A DNA stretch of 64,000 nucleotides from Nitrososphaerota archaeon (lineage in GTDB: Archaea > Thermoproteota > Nitrososphaeria > Nitrososphaerales > UBA183), in the NCBI GenBank assembly GCA_029785235.1, contig JAFMAA010000002.1, positions 186,001 through 250,000 on the forward strand, in the 5' to 3' direction. Shown one piece after another: positions 8,924-17,232 of the stretch. The position numbers and the translations under genes are program-made. Under the pieces are notes generated by a model. It saw only the letters and a program-made list of their open reading frames with translations. It made no database searches and was not told the DNA's origin. How positions within the stretch are numbered: the first letter of the stretch is position 1; each line of letters opens with the position of its first letter.

Positions 8924-11629
8924 ATGGCTGACGGTTCTAGAAAGAGGTTCGAGCCGATCTGGAAGAGGCACAGGCTGTTTCGCATAGTCTACCATCCGTT
9001 GCTGTCTCTCTCCGACGAGAGCTATCAGACCTACCGGTTTCTGACGCTTCCCAAGGATGTGAGGAAGCAGAAGATGCCGCCGTTCGATAGGAGACCGGAC
9101 AAGGAGAGCACGTTCATACCTGATGTGCGGGCGAAGGACCTGGTAGGGCGGGACAAGGAGCTTCAGCTTCTGATGTACAGTTTCAGGTATCATGTGCTCC
9201 AGGAGGGGGAGGTGATGCAGGCGAAGCTTGCCCCAAAGAAGATCATCATAATCAAGGGGTCTACAGGAGCCGGCAAGTCGAGGCTGACTGACGTCTTCAT
9301 GAGAGAGGCCTACGAGGAAGGCATCGCGGAAGGGGTGAAGCTTAGGCTTGACAAGATAAAGGCGAGCCAGGTGATATCGAGTTGGATGGGGCAGTCGACC
9401 CGGGCGATAGGCGCGAGGCTGGGGGCTATGCAGACGGTCCCGAGCGTAGTCGTAATCGACGAGGCGCAGTCGTTTGTAACGAAGGGATCCATCGAGAGCG
9501 CCTCGGCGGGAAGCCAGGGAGGAGTCGACAGGGAGCACATGGCGATGCAGTCAGAGATACTCCAGCAGCTCGACGCGCTGGCGGGCAATCCTGAAGCGAG
9601 GAGCATAGTGATATTCGCCACCGACAAGTTCGAGCATATCCTCGAGCCGATAAGGCGCCGGGCAGAGTTGATAGACCTCGATCTAGGCATTACCAAGGAG
9701 ACGCTGTACGAGCTGGCGAAGCGGTATTGCGACTCCTACGGGCTCGGCCTCAATCCGGTGGACATAATCAACGTTCTGTCTCAGGAGCTGCGTGCCTACG
9801 GTAAGAACGTCGTGACTTACAACGATGTCTCGAAGGCGTTCGAGTACGCGATATCCGATTCGGAGAGGACTTACCGGGAGGGAGGTGCAAACACGCCTGA
9901 TCCCGTGGAATTGGACTCGTTCAGGAGGGTGTCTCAGCGGGTGTTCGCCTATGATGAGGAGGACAAGACAGAGTCGGCTAAGAAGGCCAAGGTGGCGACA
10001 AGGCCGACAGAGACGTTTGATGATATCGGGGGGTTGCATGGCGTGAAGGAGAAGATAATCCAGGAGATCATGCTGGTTCTTAAGGGGGACTTTGCAAGAA
10101 AGGTGGGGTACAAGGCCCCCCGCGGTTTCTTGTTCTATGGCCCTCCAGGCACTGGCAAGACCATGACTGCGAAGGCGATAGCAAACTCGGCTAATGCGTC
10201 GTTCTTCTACTTGAGCGCCAGTTCGATAATGAACAAGTATGTCGGCGAGTCTCAACACACGCTACGTGACGTCTTCTCCATGGCGAGGAGAGAACCTCCG
10301 TCGATCATATTCATGGATGAGATAGACGCCATAGGGATGTCGAGGGAGGGGACTAACACCAAGGGGGGGCCCATACAGCACGAAGTACTCACTGAGCTCC
10401 TTACTCAGCTCGACGGGTTTGAAACAGCGCAGAACCGCGTCGTGTTCATTGCGAGCACGAATACGCCACAGCTGCTCGACCGGGCGCTGCGGGAAAGGCT
10501 TTCACGGTCGTTCGAGTTCGCCCTTCCGAAGACCAACTCGGAGAAGAAGGAGGTCCTCGCCGTGTACTTGCGCAATGCGAAGTCCATCTCGGCCCCGGAC
10601 GTGACGCTCGACTCTGTGTATAGCGTATTCGTGAGGAAGACGTTCTCGCCGAGGGTGATAGCCGACACGTTCAGCCTGGCGGAGAGGTTCAGGGCGTCGG
10701 AGATGCTGGCGGCTGCAGAGATGAAGCCGGCCCTGGAATGGGGCGACAGTGTGAAGATAGAGGCCACACGGTCTACCTACAAGGACGCGCTGGAGAGGAT
10801 CTCTGCGCTAGCCGGAGGGCGGCCTCTTGGCAAGGACCTGTATGACGAAGTCGCCGGAGGCGTGGACGATAGCAGTAAGTGGCCGCTCACGCTCTACCAT
10901 CTGTCAAAGGCCCTAGAGGAGGTGACGACCGACGACGGTTATGAGCAGATGAGGAGGATGCAGAGAATATACATAGACGCCAAGCCCAGGGTTGGAAAGG
11001 CATACGGGCTGGCGGCTCTGGGTCAAAGTGCGCAGTTCGGGTCGATACTCATAGTCACGGTCAACCTATACGAGGCCGTCAACGGCGAAGGCCATGTGAA
11101 AGTCTTCGGAAATGCTGGCAAGGGAGCCCAGGAGAGCGCCGACTTGGCTGTGGGTTTCCTCAGGGAATACATCCCGCAGATAGCCGCCTACGACATCCAC
11201 GTCCATGTAATATCGGCCGGAGAAGGGACGGAGGATGTGGCGATATCCGGGCCGAGTGGGGGCCAGGTGATGGGGGTGGCAATCGCCTCCGAGGCCCTGA
11301 AAGTGATACGGGGGATGGAGCTCCCCGTCAGCAACGACATTACGTTCACAGGTAAGATCGAGCAGAAAGACGGCATGGCCGGGTACGTTGGCGGCATACA
11401 CCCCAAGGACACCACTGCCAAACTGGACATATCGATCATGGAGGGGTTCCACAGGGTGAGCATACCCCTAGGGCAGTACGAGGACCTCAAGAGGGACTAT
11501 CCGGAGTACCTCGAGATAGCACGCAGCCAGGGGACCGAGATAATTGGCGCCAGGGACCTGATAGACAACCTGGCGTACGCCACCGGCAAGACGAGGGGCG
11601 AAGTCGAGAAGCTGCTCGCGGCCCAGTAG
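8924..11629 (+). CDS. double AAA+ ATPase fused to a Lon protease domain
   Basis: 901 residues. First AAA+ module: Walker A KGSTGAGKS, Walker B VVVIDEAQ. Second AAA+ module: GPPGTGKT, IIFMDEIDAIG, arginine-rich sensor region; it resembles CDC48/FtsH-type modules. The C-terminal third is a Lon peptidase domain with catalytic Ser778 in GPSGG and Lys828 in GGIHPK, so the Ser-Lys dyad is intact. Canonical archaeal LonB has one AAA+ module with a membrane insertion; here there are two and no membrane helix, but a membrane protein is encoded just upstream. ATG at 8924 follows AGGAG. Likely role: ATP-driven unfolding and degradation of protein. Confidence 0.9.
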   Translation: MADGSRKRFEPIWKRHRLFRIVYHPLLSLSDESYQTYRFLTLPKDVRKQKMPPFDRRPDKESTFIPDVRAKDLVGRDKELQLLMYSFRYHVLQEGEVMQAKLAPKKIIIIKGSTGAGKSRLTDVFMREAYEEGIAEGVKLRLDKIKASQVISSWMGQSTRAIGARLGAMQTVPSVVVIDEAQSFVTKGSIESASAGSQGGVDREHMAMQSEILQQLDALAGNPEARSIVIFATDKFEHILEPIRRRAELIDLDLGITKETLYELAKRYCDSYGLGLNPVDIINVLSQELRAYGKNVVTYNDVSKAFEYAISDSERTYREGGANTPDPVELDSFRRVSQRVFAYDEEDKTESAKKAKVATRPTETFDDIGGLHGVKEKIIQEIMLVLKGDFARKVGYKAPRGFLFYGPPGTGKTMTAKAIANSANASFFYLSASSIMNKYVGESQHTLRDVFSMARREPPSIIFMDEIDAIGMSREGTNTKGGPIQHEVLTELLTQLDGFETAQNRVVFIASTNTPQLLDRALRERLSRSFEFALPKTNSEKKEVLAVYLRNAKSISAPDVTLDSVYSVFVRKTFSPRVIADTFSLAERFRASEMLAAAEMKPALEWGDSVKIEATRSTYKDALERISALAGGRPLGKDLYDEVAGGVDDSSKWPLTLYHLSKALEEVTTDDGYEQMRRMQRIYIDAKPRVGKAYGLAALGQSAQFGSILIVTVNLYEAVNGEGHVKVFGNAGKGAQESADLAVGFLREYIPQIAAYDIHVHVISAGEGTEDVAISGPSGGQVMGVAIASEALKVIRGMELPVSNDITFTGKIEQKDGMAGYVGGIHPKDTTAKLDISIMEGFHRVSIPLGQYEDLKRDYPEYLEIARSQGTEIIGARDLIDNLAYATGKTRGEVEKLLAAQ

Positions 11630-11688
11630 TAGCCTGGCCAGAACGGTAGAAGCTAGTTAACGCCAGGCTTGCACACGTGCAACGAGCG

Positions 11689-11697
11689 TTATATTCC
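11689..11697 (+). promoter_or_regulatory. TATA box for the 11716 operon
   Basis: TTATATTCC is centred about 24 bases before ATG 11716, consistent with a leaderless start. Confidence 0.6.
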
Positions 11698-11715
11698 ATT
11701 TTGCCCGCCTAATGT

Positions 11716-11880
11716 ATGGCGGTCCACCTGAAGTCTCCCCTCTCGAAGACGGCAAGCGGGGTCCCCGTGTTCACCTATTGCGGGGCCCAGGGCGAGACCA
11801 CGGCCGACGAGAAGAAGGTCACATGCGAGGCCTGCTTAAGTGAGTGGAAGAAGTTCACCCCTCTGGACGGATTGCTATGA
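11716..11880 (+). CDS. small zinc-ribbon-like protein, 54 aa
   Basis: The sequence contains FTYCGAQG and VTCEACLSEW, a C-x(n)-CxxC arrangement that could hold a zinc ion. The start is fixed by a TATA box about 24 bases upstream. The stop overlaps the next start (ATGA), so it is translationally coupled to the macro-like gene. Similar small zinc peptides are common in phage genomes. Function unknown. Confidence 0.65.
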   Translation: MAVHLKSPLSKTASGVPVFTYCGAQGETTADEKKVTCEACLSEWKKFTPLDGLL

Positions 11881-12332
11881 GAGAGATGCGAGGGAACCTC
11901 TGGCAGAAGCACGCAGAGGGGCACTGGATAGTTGTGACCACCAACCCTATCATTGCATACGGCCGCAACCCACGGGGTGAAGTTGTCATGGGACGAGGCA
12001 TCGCCCGCCAGACGAGGGACAAGTTCCCCGGGTTCGCCGAAAGGTTTGCCGAAGACATACGGGCAAGGGGAAACCACGTCTTCGCCTACCCAGATGTGAG
12101 GATCATAACGTTCCCCGTCAAGTCCCACTGGCGTGATGCTGCAGAGCTCCCTCTGATCGAGCGGAGCTGCCAGGAGTTGGTCGAGTTGGTAGGGAGGCAG
12201 CTGCCTGGTAAAGAGGTATACCTACCCCGCCCAGGGTGCTCAAATGGGAGACTTGCCTGGAGCGACGTGAAGCCGATCCTCCAGAAGTGCCTTGACGACA
12301 GGTTCGTCGTTTGCGACCTGGCAGCACCCTGA
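11877..12332 (+). CDS. macro-domain-like (ADP-ribose-binding type) protein
   Basis: The pattern IVVTTN, VVMGRGIARQ, FPGFAERFAEDI, GNHVFAYP, ITFPVKSHWRDAAEL and YLPRPGCSNGRL matches a family of short macro-like proteins often found in phages and accessory islands, related to ADP-ribose-1''-phosphate phosphatases. The glycine-rich GRGIA loop would contact the nucleotide. I start it at ATG 11877, which overlaps the previous stop, although the frame is open further upstream. Likely role: removing or binding ADP-ribose; the substrate is unknown. Confidence 0.75.
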   Translation: MREMRGNLWQKHAEGHWIVVTTNPIIAYGRNPRGEVVMGRGIARQTRDKFPGFAERFAEDIRARGNHVFAYPDVRIITFPVKSHWRDAAELPLIERSCQELVELVGRQLPGKEVYLPRPGCSNGRLAWSDVKPILQKCLDDRFVVCDLAAP

Positions 12333-12375
12333 ATCTGCTACCGGCCGTTAAATATCGGTTCTTACCTTCCAGTGG

Positions 12376-12813
12376 ATGAAGAGCCTCCGGGAGTGGTTCG
12401 TATTCAGTGAAGGAGAGGCCAGATTCATCGACTCTCTTGATATCAACCGCCTCCAGATGTGGATCTTCCCCCTCATCGCTGCATTCGCCATCCTGGGCGC
12501 GATAGACGCTTCCATGACCACGGTCGCCCTGCGCACAATACAAGGGGCGACGGAACTCAACCCGATAGCAGCTATGATGTTCAGGTTCGGGTTTGCCGGG
12601 TCTGTGCTAGCCCTTGGGTTGAAATATGCTGTTCCGCTTCCAACAATGATGTATGTCTTCAGTCTCAATACAAGACAAACGGTCTATGAGACAAGGCAGG
12701 CCAAGTTCCTGAAGCTGGCTATTGTGGCTGCTCTCTTTGTTGGGGTAGGCTGGTGGGGGTTCGCTGTAGGGTTCGACCTACCATCGTTCCTCATCGGTAT
12801 GCATCTCGCCTAG
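12376..12813 (+). CDS. membrane protein, 145 aa, DUF5658-like
   Basis: Three to four hydrophobic segments (IFPLIAAFAILGAIDA; AAMMFRFGFAGSVLALGL; LAIVAALFVGVGWWGFAVG). The motif ELNPIAA after the first helix is typical of a small archaeal family of unknown function. TTAAATA lies about 26 bases upstream of ATG 12376. It stands just before the glycosylation genes but has its own promoter. Confidence 0.7.
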   Translation: MKSLREWFVFSEGEARFIDSLDINRLQMWIFPLIAAFAILGAIDASMTTVALRTIQGATELNPIAAMMFRFGFAGSVLALGLKYAVPLPTMMYVFSLNTRQTVYETRQAKFLKLAIVAALFVGVGWWGFAVGFDLPSFLIGMHLA

Positions 12814-12852
12814 CCCTCCACCGGCTTAATAGACTGTCGGCCCCCCTCGTAT

Positions 12853-13779
12853 ATGAGTGTCGTCCGCAATGGGCATCTCCTAACTGTAGGAATCTGCGTA
12901 GACATAGAAACTGAGAGCGCTTACCGGATCGTTGCAAAGTCACAACCAGATGCAAGCAAGGTGGTAGTAGTCACTCCAAACAAGGACCTTGCAACCAGGC
13001 TGGCTGGTAACAGTTCAGTGTCTGTTATCCTTGAAGAGAAACGTGAGGGTAAGACAGCAGCCATGAACAAGCTGCTCGGGGCTGTAGACGATGGAATACT
13101 GGTATATGCTTCTGGCGACATAATAATCGAATCGGGCACAGTTGCCAGGCTGGCCGAGGAGCTGAGGAGCGATCCCGCTTGCGGGGCGGTTCTAGCCCGC
13201 GTGGTGGTCGCTAATCGCAACCAGGGCCTCATGGGGCATGTGAGCGCACTGATCTGGAACTTGTTCAATGGAGTGTCGAAAAAGCTGGGAGATGAATCCA
13301 AGCTAGCTCAAGCTAACGACATGTATGCATTGTGGCGTCATCTGGTTGACTGCATCCCAGCGGGGACTATCAATGATGATACTTTCATTGCTTCTACCAT
13401 CAGAAAAAAGGGTTTCAAAGTGAAGACAACTGACGTCGAGTTCCAGATTGCTGGCCCTACCAACCCGGTCGACTATCTTGCCCAGCGAAGCAGGATCATA
13501 CTCGGGCATATCCAGACTATCAAACGCCAGAAGGCCGTCCCTACTGTATTCGAGTTCACAATTGTCACATCTCCTGCGAGGAATCTAAGAATACTGGCAA
13601 GCACAATCGCAAAGGGCGCTCCTGGGAGCTTAGCTGCAGCTGCGGTGGCGATTCCGATGGAAGTCATAACGTGGTGTTATGCGATGTTGCTCTCAGCCAG
13701 GCACAAGGACGTCAGTATCTGGAAGCAAGTTGCCGGAACCAAAAACGTGCTTGAGAGTGTGAGGTCGCAACAAGATTGA
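12853..13779 (+). CDS. glycosyltransferase family 2-like protein
   Basis: Resembles inverting GT-A enzymes. The N-terminal Rossmann-like half has EEKREGKTAAMN and the acidic metal site as ASGD; a later acidic loop is GTINDDTF. A hydrophobic region near residues 255-285 may contact the membrane. It starts the row of surface-glycan genes and overlaps the next gene by four bases. The promoter CTTAATAG lies about 27 bases before the ATG. Acceptor and sugar are unknown. This segment is visibly more A+T rich than its neighbours, a sign of different ancestry. Confidence 0.75.
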   Translation: MSVVRNGHLLTVGICVDIETESAYRIVAKSQPDASKVVVVTPNKDLATRLAGNSSVSVILEEKREGKTAAMNKLLGAVDDGILVYASGDIIIESGTVARLAEELRSDPACGAVLARVVVANRNQGLMGHVSALIWNLFNGVSKKLGDESKLAQANDMYALWRHLVDCIPAGTINDDTFIASTIRKKGFKVKTTDVEFQIAGPTNPVDYLAQRSRIILGHIQTIKRQKAVPTVFEFTIVTSPARNLRILASTIAKGAPGSLAAAAVAIPMEVITWCYAMLLSARHKDVSIWKQVAGTKNVLESVRSQQD

Positions 13780-14600
13780 GTGCACGACTTCCACTCAGAG
13801 TCTGTGCTGTCGTTCCAGTACTCTATGACGACCCCGCGCCTACAATAGCAAGCATCAAACAACAAACCAACGTATCGTCGATTATACGAGTTGCAGTTGG
13901 GTCTTTGGATAGATTCAACCAATTTAAAACGAGGGGTGACGCTGAATATGTCTTCGTAAAACCCGACTTCTCTCAAACATCAGGAGTCAGGACTACAGCA
14001 GCCCTCAATTCGTCTCTGTGCGGCATTGATTTAACCCAGTTTGACTATATGTTGCGCGTCGATGCAGATGTAACACTACCACAGCGTTTTGTCGAGGTAA
14101 ATTCAAAGCTCGAAGCTGCATTGGTAGGAGAAAGCCAGGCAATGTTGTTTAGCATGCCCACATTCTTGAAAGTATTCAATGGGCGCTTCCCAGAAGGCAT
14201 AAACAAAGAGGACACTTACGTCGTACTCAAGCTCATTACAATGGGCTACCATGTCCCTTACTGGTTGTTGCCGCCATATGCGCAAAGAGTGTGGGGAGCT
14301 GGAAAATCCCGACGCGCACGTCTGGCTTACTTTTTCAAGAATGGGTATGATATGTGGAAACTCGGATTCGAACCAATTCATGTGATTGGAGACGCTTTCA
14401 TGCGCACCGTTATGGGTTATGACCCATGGCATTTCTTTGAAGTGCTCGGGTATTTTACAGCACTCGTGAGAAGAGAAAGGCGGTATGACATAGCTCGCCG
14501 TGTTACCATCAGTCAGTTGACAAGAATATTCAAGGGTGTACGCACTACTGCCAGATTCCAGACTATTTGGGCCGGTAACAGAGAAGGAAAGCACGCATGA
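13776..14600 (+). CDS. glycosyltransferase family 2-like protein
   Basis: VVPVLYDDPAPTIASIKQQT is a GT2-type N-terminus and MLRVDADVTLP carries the metal-binding DxD. Downstream NKEDTYVVLKLITMGY fits the catalytic-base region. TTG at 13776 overlaps the previous stop, and the next gene overlaps this stop (ATGA), so the genes form one translationally coupled operon. Likely adds a sugar to a surface glycan. Substrate cannot be read from sequence. Confidence 0.75.
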   Translation: MSARLPLRVCAVVPVLYDDPAPTIASIKQQTNVSSIIRVAVGSLDRFNQFKTRGDAEYVFVKPDFSQTSGVRTTAALNSSLCGIDLTQFDYMLRVDADVTLPQRFVEVNSKLEAALVGESQAMLFSMPTFLKVFNGRFPEGINKEDTYVVLKLITMGYHVPYWLLPPYAQRVWGAGKSRRARLAYFFKNGYDMWKLGFEPIHVIGDAFMRTVMGYDPWHFFEVLGYFTALVRRERRYDIARRVTISQLTRIFKGVRTTARFQTIWAGNREGKHA

Positions 14601-15457
14601 GCGATAGTTTGCATCCTGTTACTGAGTTCCGAAGGATACGCCCAGCTACAATTACTGACTTGGTTAGATTTTCGATTGCCTTGGTATCTGGTCTCATATT
14701 CAAAATATCTGGTCTTAAACGGGTATCGCCACAGATAGGCAACGCCTCTCCGGGGGTATTCGTGCCATACAAGCTCAAGCCACTCGTTGTGAGAAATGGC
14801 GGTCTTTTGATCACCACAAGGCCTTCAGAACTGTGGATGTTAACAGGCGTTTACGAACCGCGCACTGTCTCATGGTTAAGACCAAGGATGGGGGAAACAG
14901 TTGTAGATGTGGGAGCTCACATAGGGTTCTACACAATCACCGCCGCTCGGGCTGGTGCCCGGGTTATCGCTGTCGAACCTGATAGCTCCAACTTCGGCAT
15001 TCTTCTGCATAACGTATCAAGAAACGGGTTTCTGTCTACCGTAACCCTGGTACCAGCCGCATTGAGTGACAGAAACGGGCGCAAGGAACTGTATACCAGT
15101 ATAGGTGGGAACGCGTTACTTTCGTCGCTTGACCACGACTGGCTCCCAGAATCACAGGGTAAAATTAACTCCACAATCATTGATTGCCTGACTCTTGATC
15201 AATTAATCGAAGACAATGCAATCAAAACGATAGATTGGCTCAAGGTCGACGTCGAAAGCCATCAATTGCATGTACTGGAAGGTGGTCGCAATGCGCTAGC
15301 GTTAACAAACCACCTCATTATAGAAGTGACCACGGATAATAGTGACGAGTGCCTGAAGCTTGTAAGAGCTGCTGGTCTCCGGGTGATAGCTGTTGAGAAT
15401 ATCGGTAGAGACCCTCATGGAAAAAGCGCCATGTACAATTGGTTCTGCGTGAGATAA
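14597..15457 (+). CDS. FkbM-family methyltransferase
   Basis: SAM-dependent methyltransferase. The glycine motif VVDVGAHIGFYTI, acidic IAVEPDSSNF and the family signature DWLKVDVESHQLHVLEGG are present in order. FkbM relatives commonly O-methylate sugars, which fits the position between glycosyltransferases and a polytopic GT-C-like protein. The first 60 residues contain a hydrophobic stretch (FSIALVSGLIF) that could hold the enzyme at the membrane. Starts inside the previous stop and its own stop overlaps the next ATG (TAATG). Confidence 0.85.
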   Translation: MSDSLHPVTEFRRIRPATITDLVRFSIALVSGLIFKISGLKRVSPQIGNASPGVFVPYKLKPLVVRNGGLLITTRPSELWMLTGVYEPRTVSWLRPRMGETVVDVGAHIGFYTITAARAGARVIAVEPDSSNFGILLHNVSRNGFLSTVTLVPAALSDRNGRKELYTSIGGNALLSSLDHDWLPESQGKINSTIIDCLTLDQLIEDNAIKTIDWLKVDVESHQLHVLEGGRNALALTNHLIIEVTTDNSDECLKLVRAAGLRVIAVENIGRDPHGKSAMYNWFCVR

Positions 15458-16755
15458 TGAGGTTTAGCTGGCCGCAAATAACTAGAGATAGAAGTGCAGC
15501 AGCGATATTCTCTGTCGCACTGATAGTCAGGCTTGTGGCGTATGTAATGAGGGTTCAATCAGTACCAATCTGGCCCGCTGGCTGGCCTGGCCCCAACATG
15601 TGGGGTGACGCAGTTATCTATCAAACGGACCTAGCAAACATACTCCATGGGCTTGTTCCTTACAAGGACTTCAGCTTCAACTACGGGCCACTGTATCTAT
15701 ACTCTATGGTCCCATTCTATCTGGTCTCACCGCTGGTATCATACATCCCAACAGTGTTTGCTGATGCTGCAACATCTGTGGTAGTCTATCTCGTCACAAA
15801 ACAGACAACCAAAGACACGACGTTAGCTGGAGTAGCCGGTGTTGCGTACGCGGCGTTTCCTTTTGCAATAATAAACGAAGGCTATCTCTGGATGAGTAGC
15901 CAGCCTATGACGCTCTTCATGCTACTTGCTGTTTATTTTGCGGTGAAGAAGTCACCATTTGCATCCATGTGCTCGCTCGCGGTTGCGGCCATGTTCAAAC
16001 AAGAAGCACTATTCATAGTGATCCCGTTAATACTGTTCAACGTCCGTACCGACCTTATGAAGTCGATTAAAGGAATAGCGGCGAGCGTAGGGTTGTATGT
16101 TGCTGGGGTAGCTCCTTTCCTTGCTGTTGCGCCTTTGGAAACCATCTACTCCCTGATGTATGGACGATGGATTGATTTTGGTAGCGCGCCCGGGTACGGT
16201 ATGCCCTTGGCACCATTTCAACAAGGAGCTTCAGCAATTGCTAACATTTGTACCTATACGACATACACGCTAACTGGGGCGTTCACAGGTTCAGTATGTG
16301 GAGCGATCGTGAACACAACAGCTTTTACCTCCCCGTCGTTCTTAGGTCCGCTCACAGAATTCACGTTTCTGATAATGCCATGGATCATTATCATTGCATC
16401 CATCACATTGCTGGCTGTGCGGAAGTCACCTGTACTGCTTCAATTGTCATCAGTCTTCACGATGCTCATGATGCTTTACTTGTTTTCATATCTTGTCCAT
16501 AGCGTTATCGCATACTATTTCCTCCCGGTTTACGCTCTTATGCTGGCGGCCGCCACAAACAAGACTACTACAGTGATTGGAATCCTAGCGGCTATTCTGG
16601 TCTCTTTCACACCAGAGGGCGAGTTGCAGCTGCTGGTCCCGACAATAGCAATACTCGCGATTACTATAGCGGAATCAATGCGTCTTGAGAAGGTCAGTCC
16701 TTCTTCTTCGCGCTCTTCTCTTCCTTCTTCTCCTCAGCAGGAGCAGGCTCCTTAG
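15457..16755 (+). CDS. polytopic GT-C-type glycosyltransferase-like membrane protein
   Basis: About ten membrane helices. The first external loop is long and contains MWGDAVIYQTDLANILHGL and KDFSFNYGPLYLY, the acidic and aromatic pattern seen in lipid-linked-sugar-dependent transferases (PMT or DUF2029-like). It would work at the outer face of the membrane on a lipid-linked sugar. ATG 15457 is chosen because it overlaps the methyltransferase stop. Its last 62 bases overlap the convergent gene on the other strand. Confidence 0.75.
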   Translation: MRFSWPQITRDRSAAAIFSVALIVRLVAYVMRVQSVPIWPAGWPGPNMWGDAVIYQTDLANILHGLVPYKDFSFNYGPLYLYSMVPFYLVSPLVSYIPTVFADAATSVVVYLVTKQTTKDTTLAGVAGVAYAAFPFAIINEGYLWMSSQPMTLFMLLAVYFAVKKSPFASMCSLAVAAMFKQEALFIVIPLILFNVRTDLMKSIKGIAASVGLYVAGVAPFLAVAPLETIYSLMYGRWIDFGSAPGYGMPLAPFQQGASAIANICTYTTYTLTGAFTGSVCGAIVNTTAFTSPSFLGPLTEFTFLIMPWIIIIASITLLAVRKSPVLLQLSSVFTMLMMLYLFSYLVHSVIAYYFLPVYALMLAAATNKTTTVIGILAAILVSFTPEGELQLLVPTIAILAITIAESMRLEKVSPSSSRSSLPSSPQQEQAP

Positions 16756-17182
16756 GAGTATCAGGCACCTGCTGGGGGGCCGCCGACGGGGGAGCTACCG
16801 CAGACTCCGAGAAGTTGATCTTCAGAAGCCCGGGTGCTGGGTGGGGAACCTTCAGAGTGCCTGCCATGAGGTACATTATGGGGTACACGCGCCTGTATAT
16901 CGCCATGAACACGGTAGGCACGCCCTCCTGGTCCTTCTCGTCTAGGATGGTCTCGAGCTCCTCGTCCTTGCCGTTAACCGTGGCCGTTCCTGATACAAAC
17001 AGCCTGGCGCCTGCCGGCTGGGTGTCGACGTTGACGGAGAACTTCACGGCGACTGTCCCGGGGCTCCTCGTGCCTTCGATCACGGAGGCGGTGACGCTGA
17101 ACGTGGTCTTTGTGTCTTCCTTGATGTCTTCGGATGTTCGGCTGGCCTCGACTGACTTTACTTCAACCAGGATGTCCGGCAA
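16694..17182 (-). CDS. SecB-like fold protein, tentative, 162 aa
   Basis: A beta-rich domain (VTASVIEGTRSPGTVAVKFSV, FVSGTATVNG) followed by AIYRRVYPIMYLMAGTLKVP, then PGLLKINF, is reminiscent of SecB-type chaperones, where a helix precedes a conserved proline and a final hydrophobic strand. The last 30 residues are a Pro/Ala/Lys/Glu tail. TTG 17182 is 26 bases from the shared palindromic TATA box, so it is co-initiated with the divergent MoxR gene. Chaperone function is an inference from weak similarity. Confidence 0.55.
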   Translation of the reverse strand: MPDILVEVKSVEASRTSEDIKEDTKTTFSVTASVIEGTRSPGTVAVKFSVNVDTQPAGARLFVSGTATVNGKDEELETILDEKDQEGVPTVFMAIYRRVYPIMYLMAGTLKVPHPAPGLLKINFSESAVAPPSAAPQQVPDTPKEPAPAEEKKEEKSAKKKD

Positions 17183-17203
17183 TTCAGTATGTAAGGTGCG
17201 ATT

Positions 17204-17213
17204 CTTTTAAAAG
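17204..17213. promoter_or_regulatory. bidirectional TATA box
   Basis: CTTTTAAAAG is a perfect palindrome centred 25 bases from ATG 17233 (plus) and 26 bases from TTG 17182 (minus). One box appears to serve both leaderless genes. Confidence 0.7.
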
Positions 17214-17232
17214 ATACCGCCGTCGGATATAG

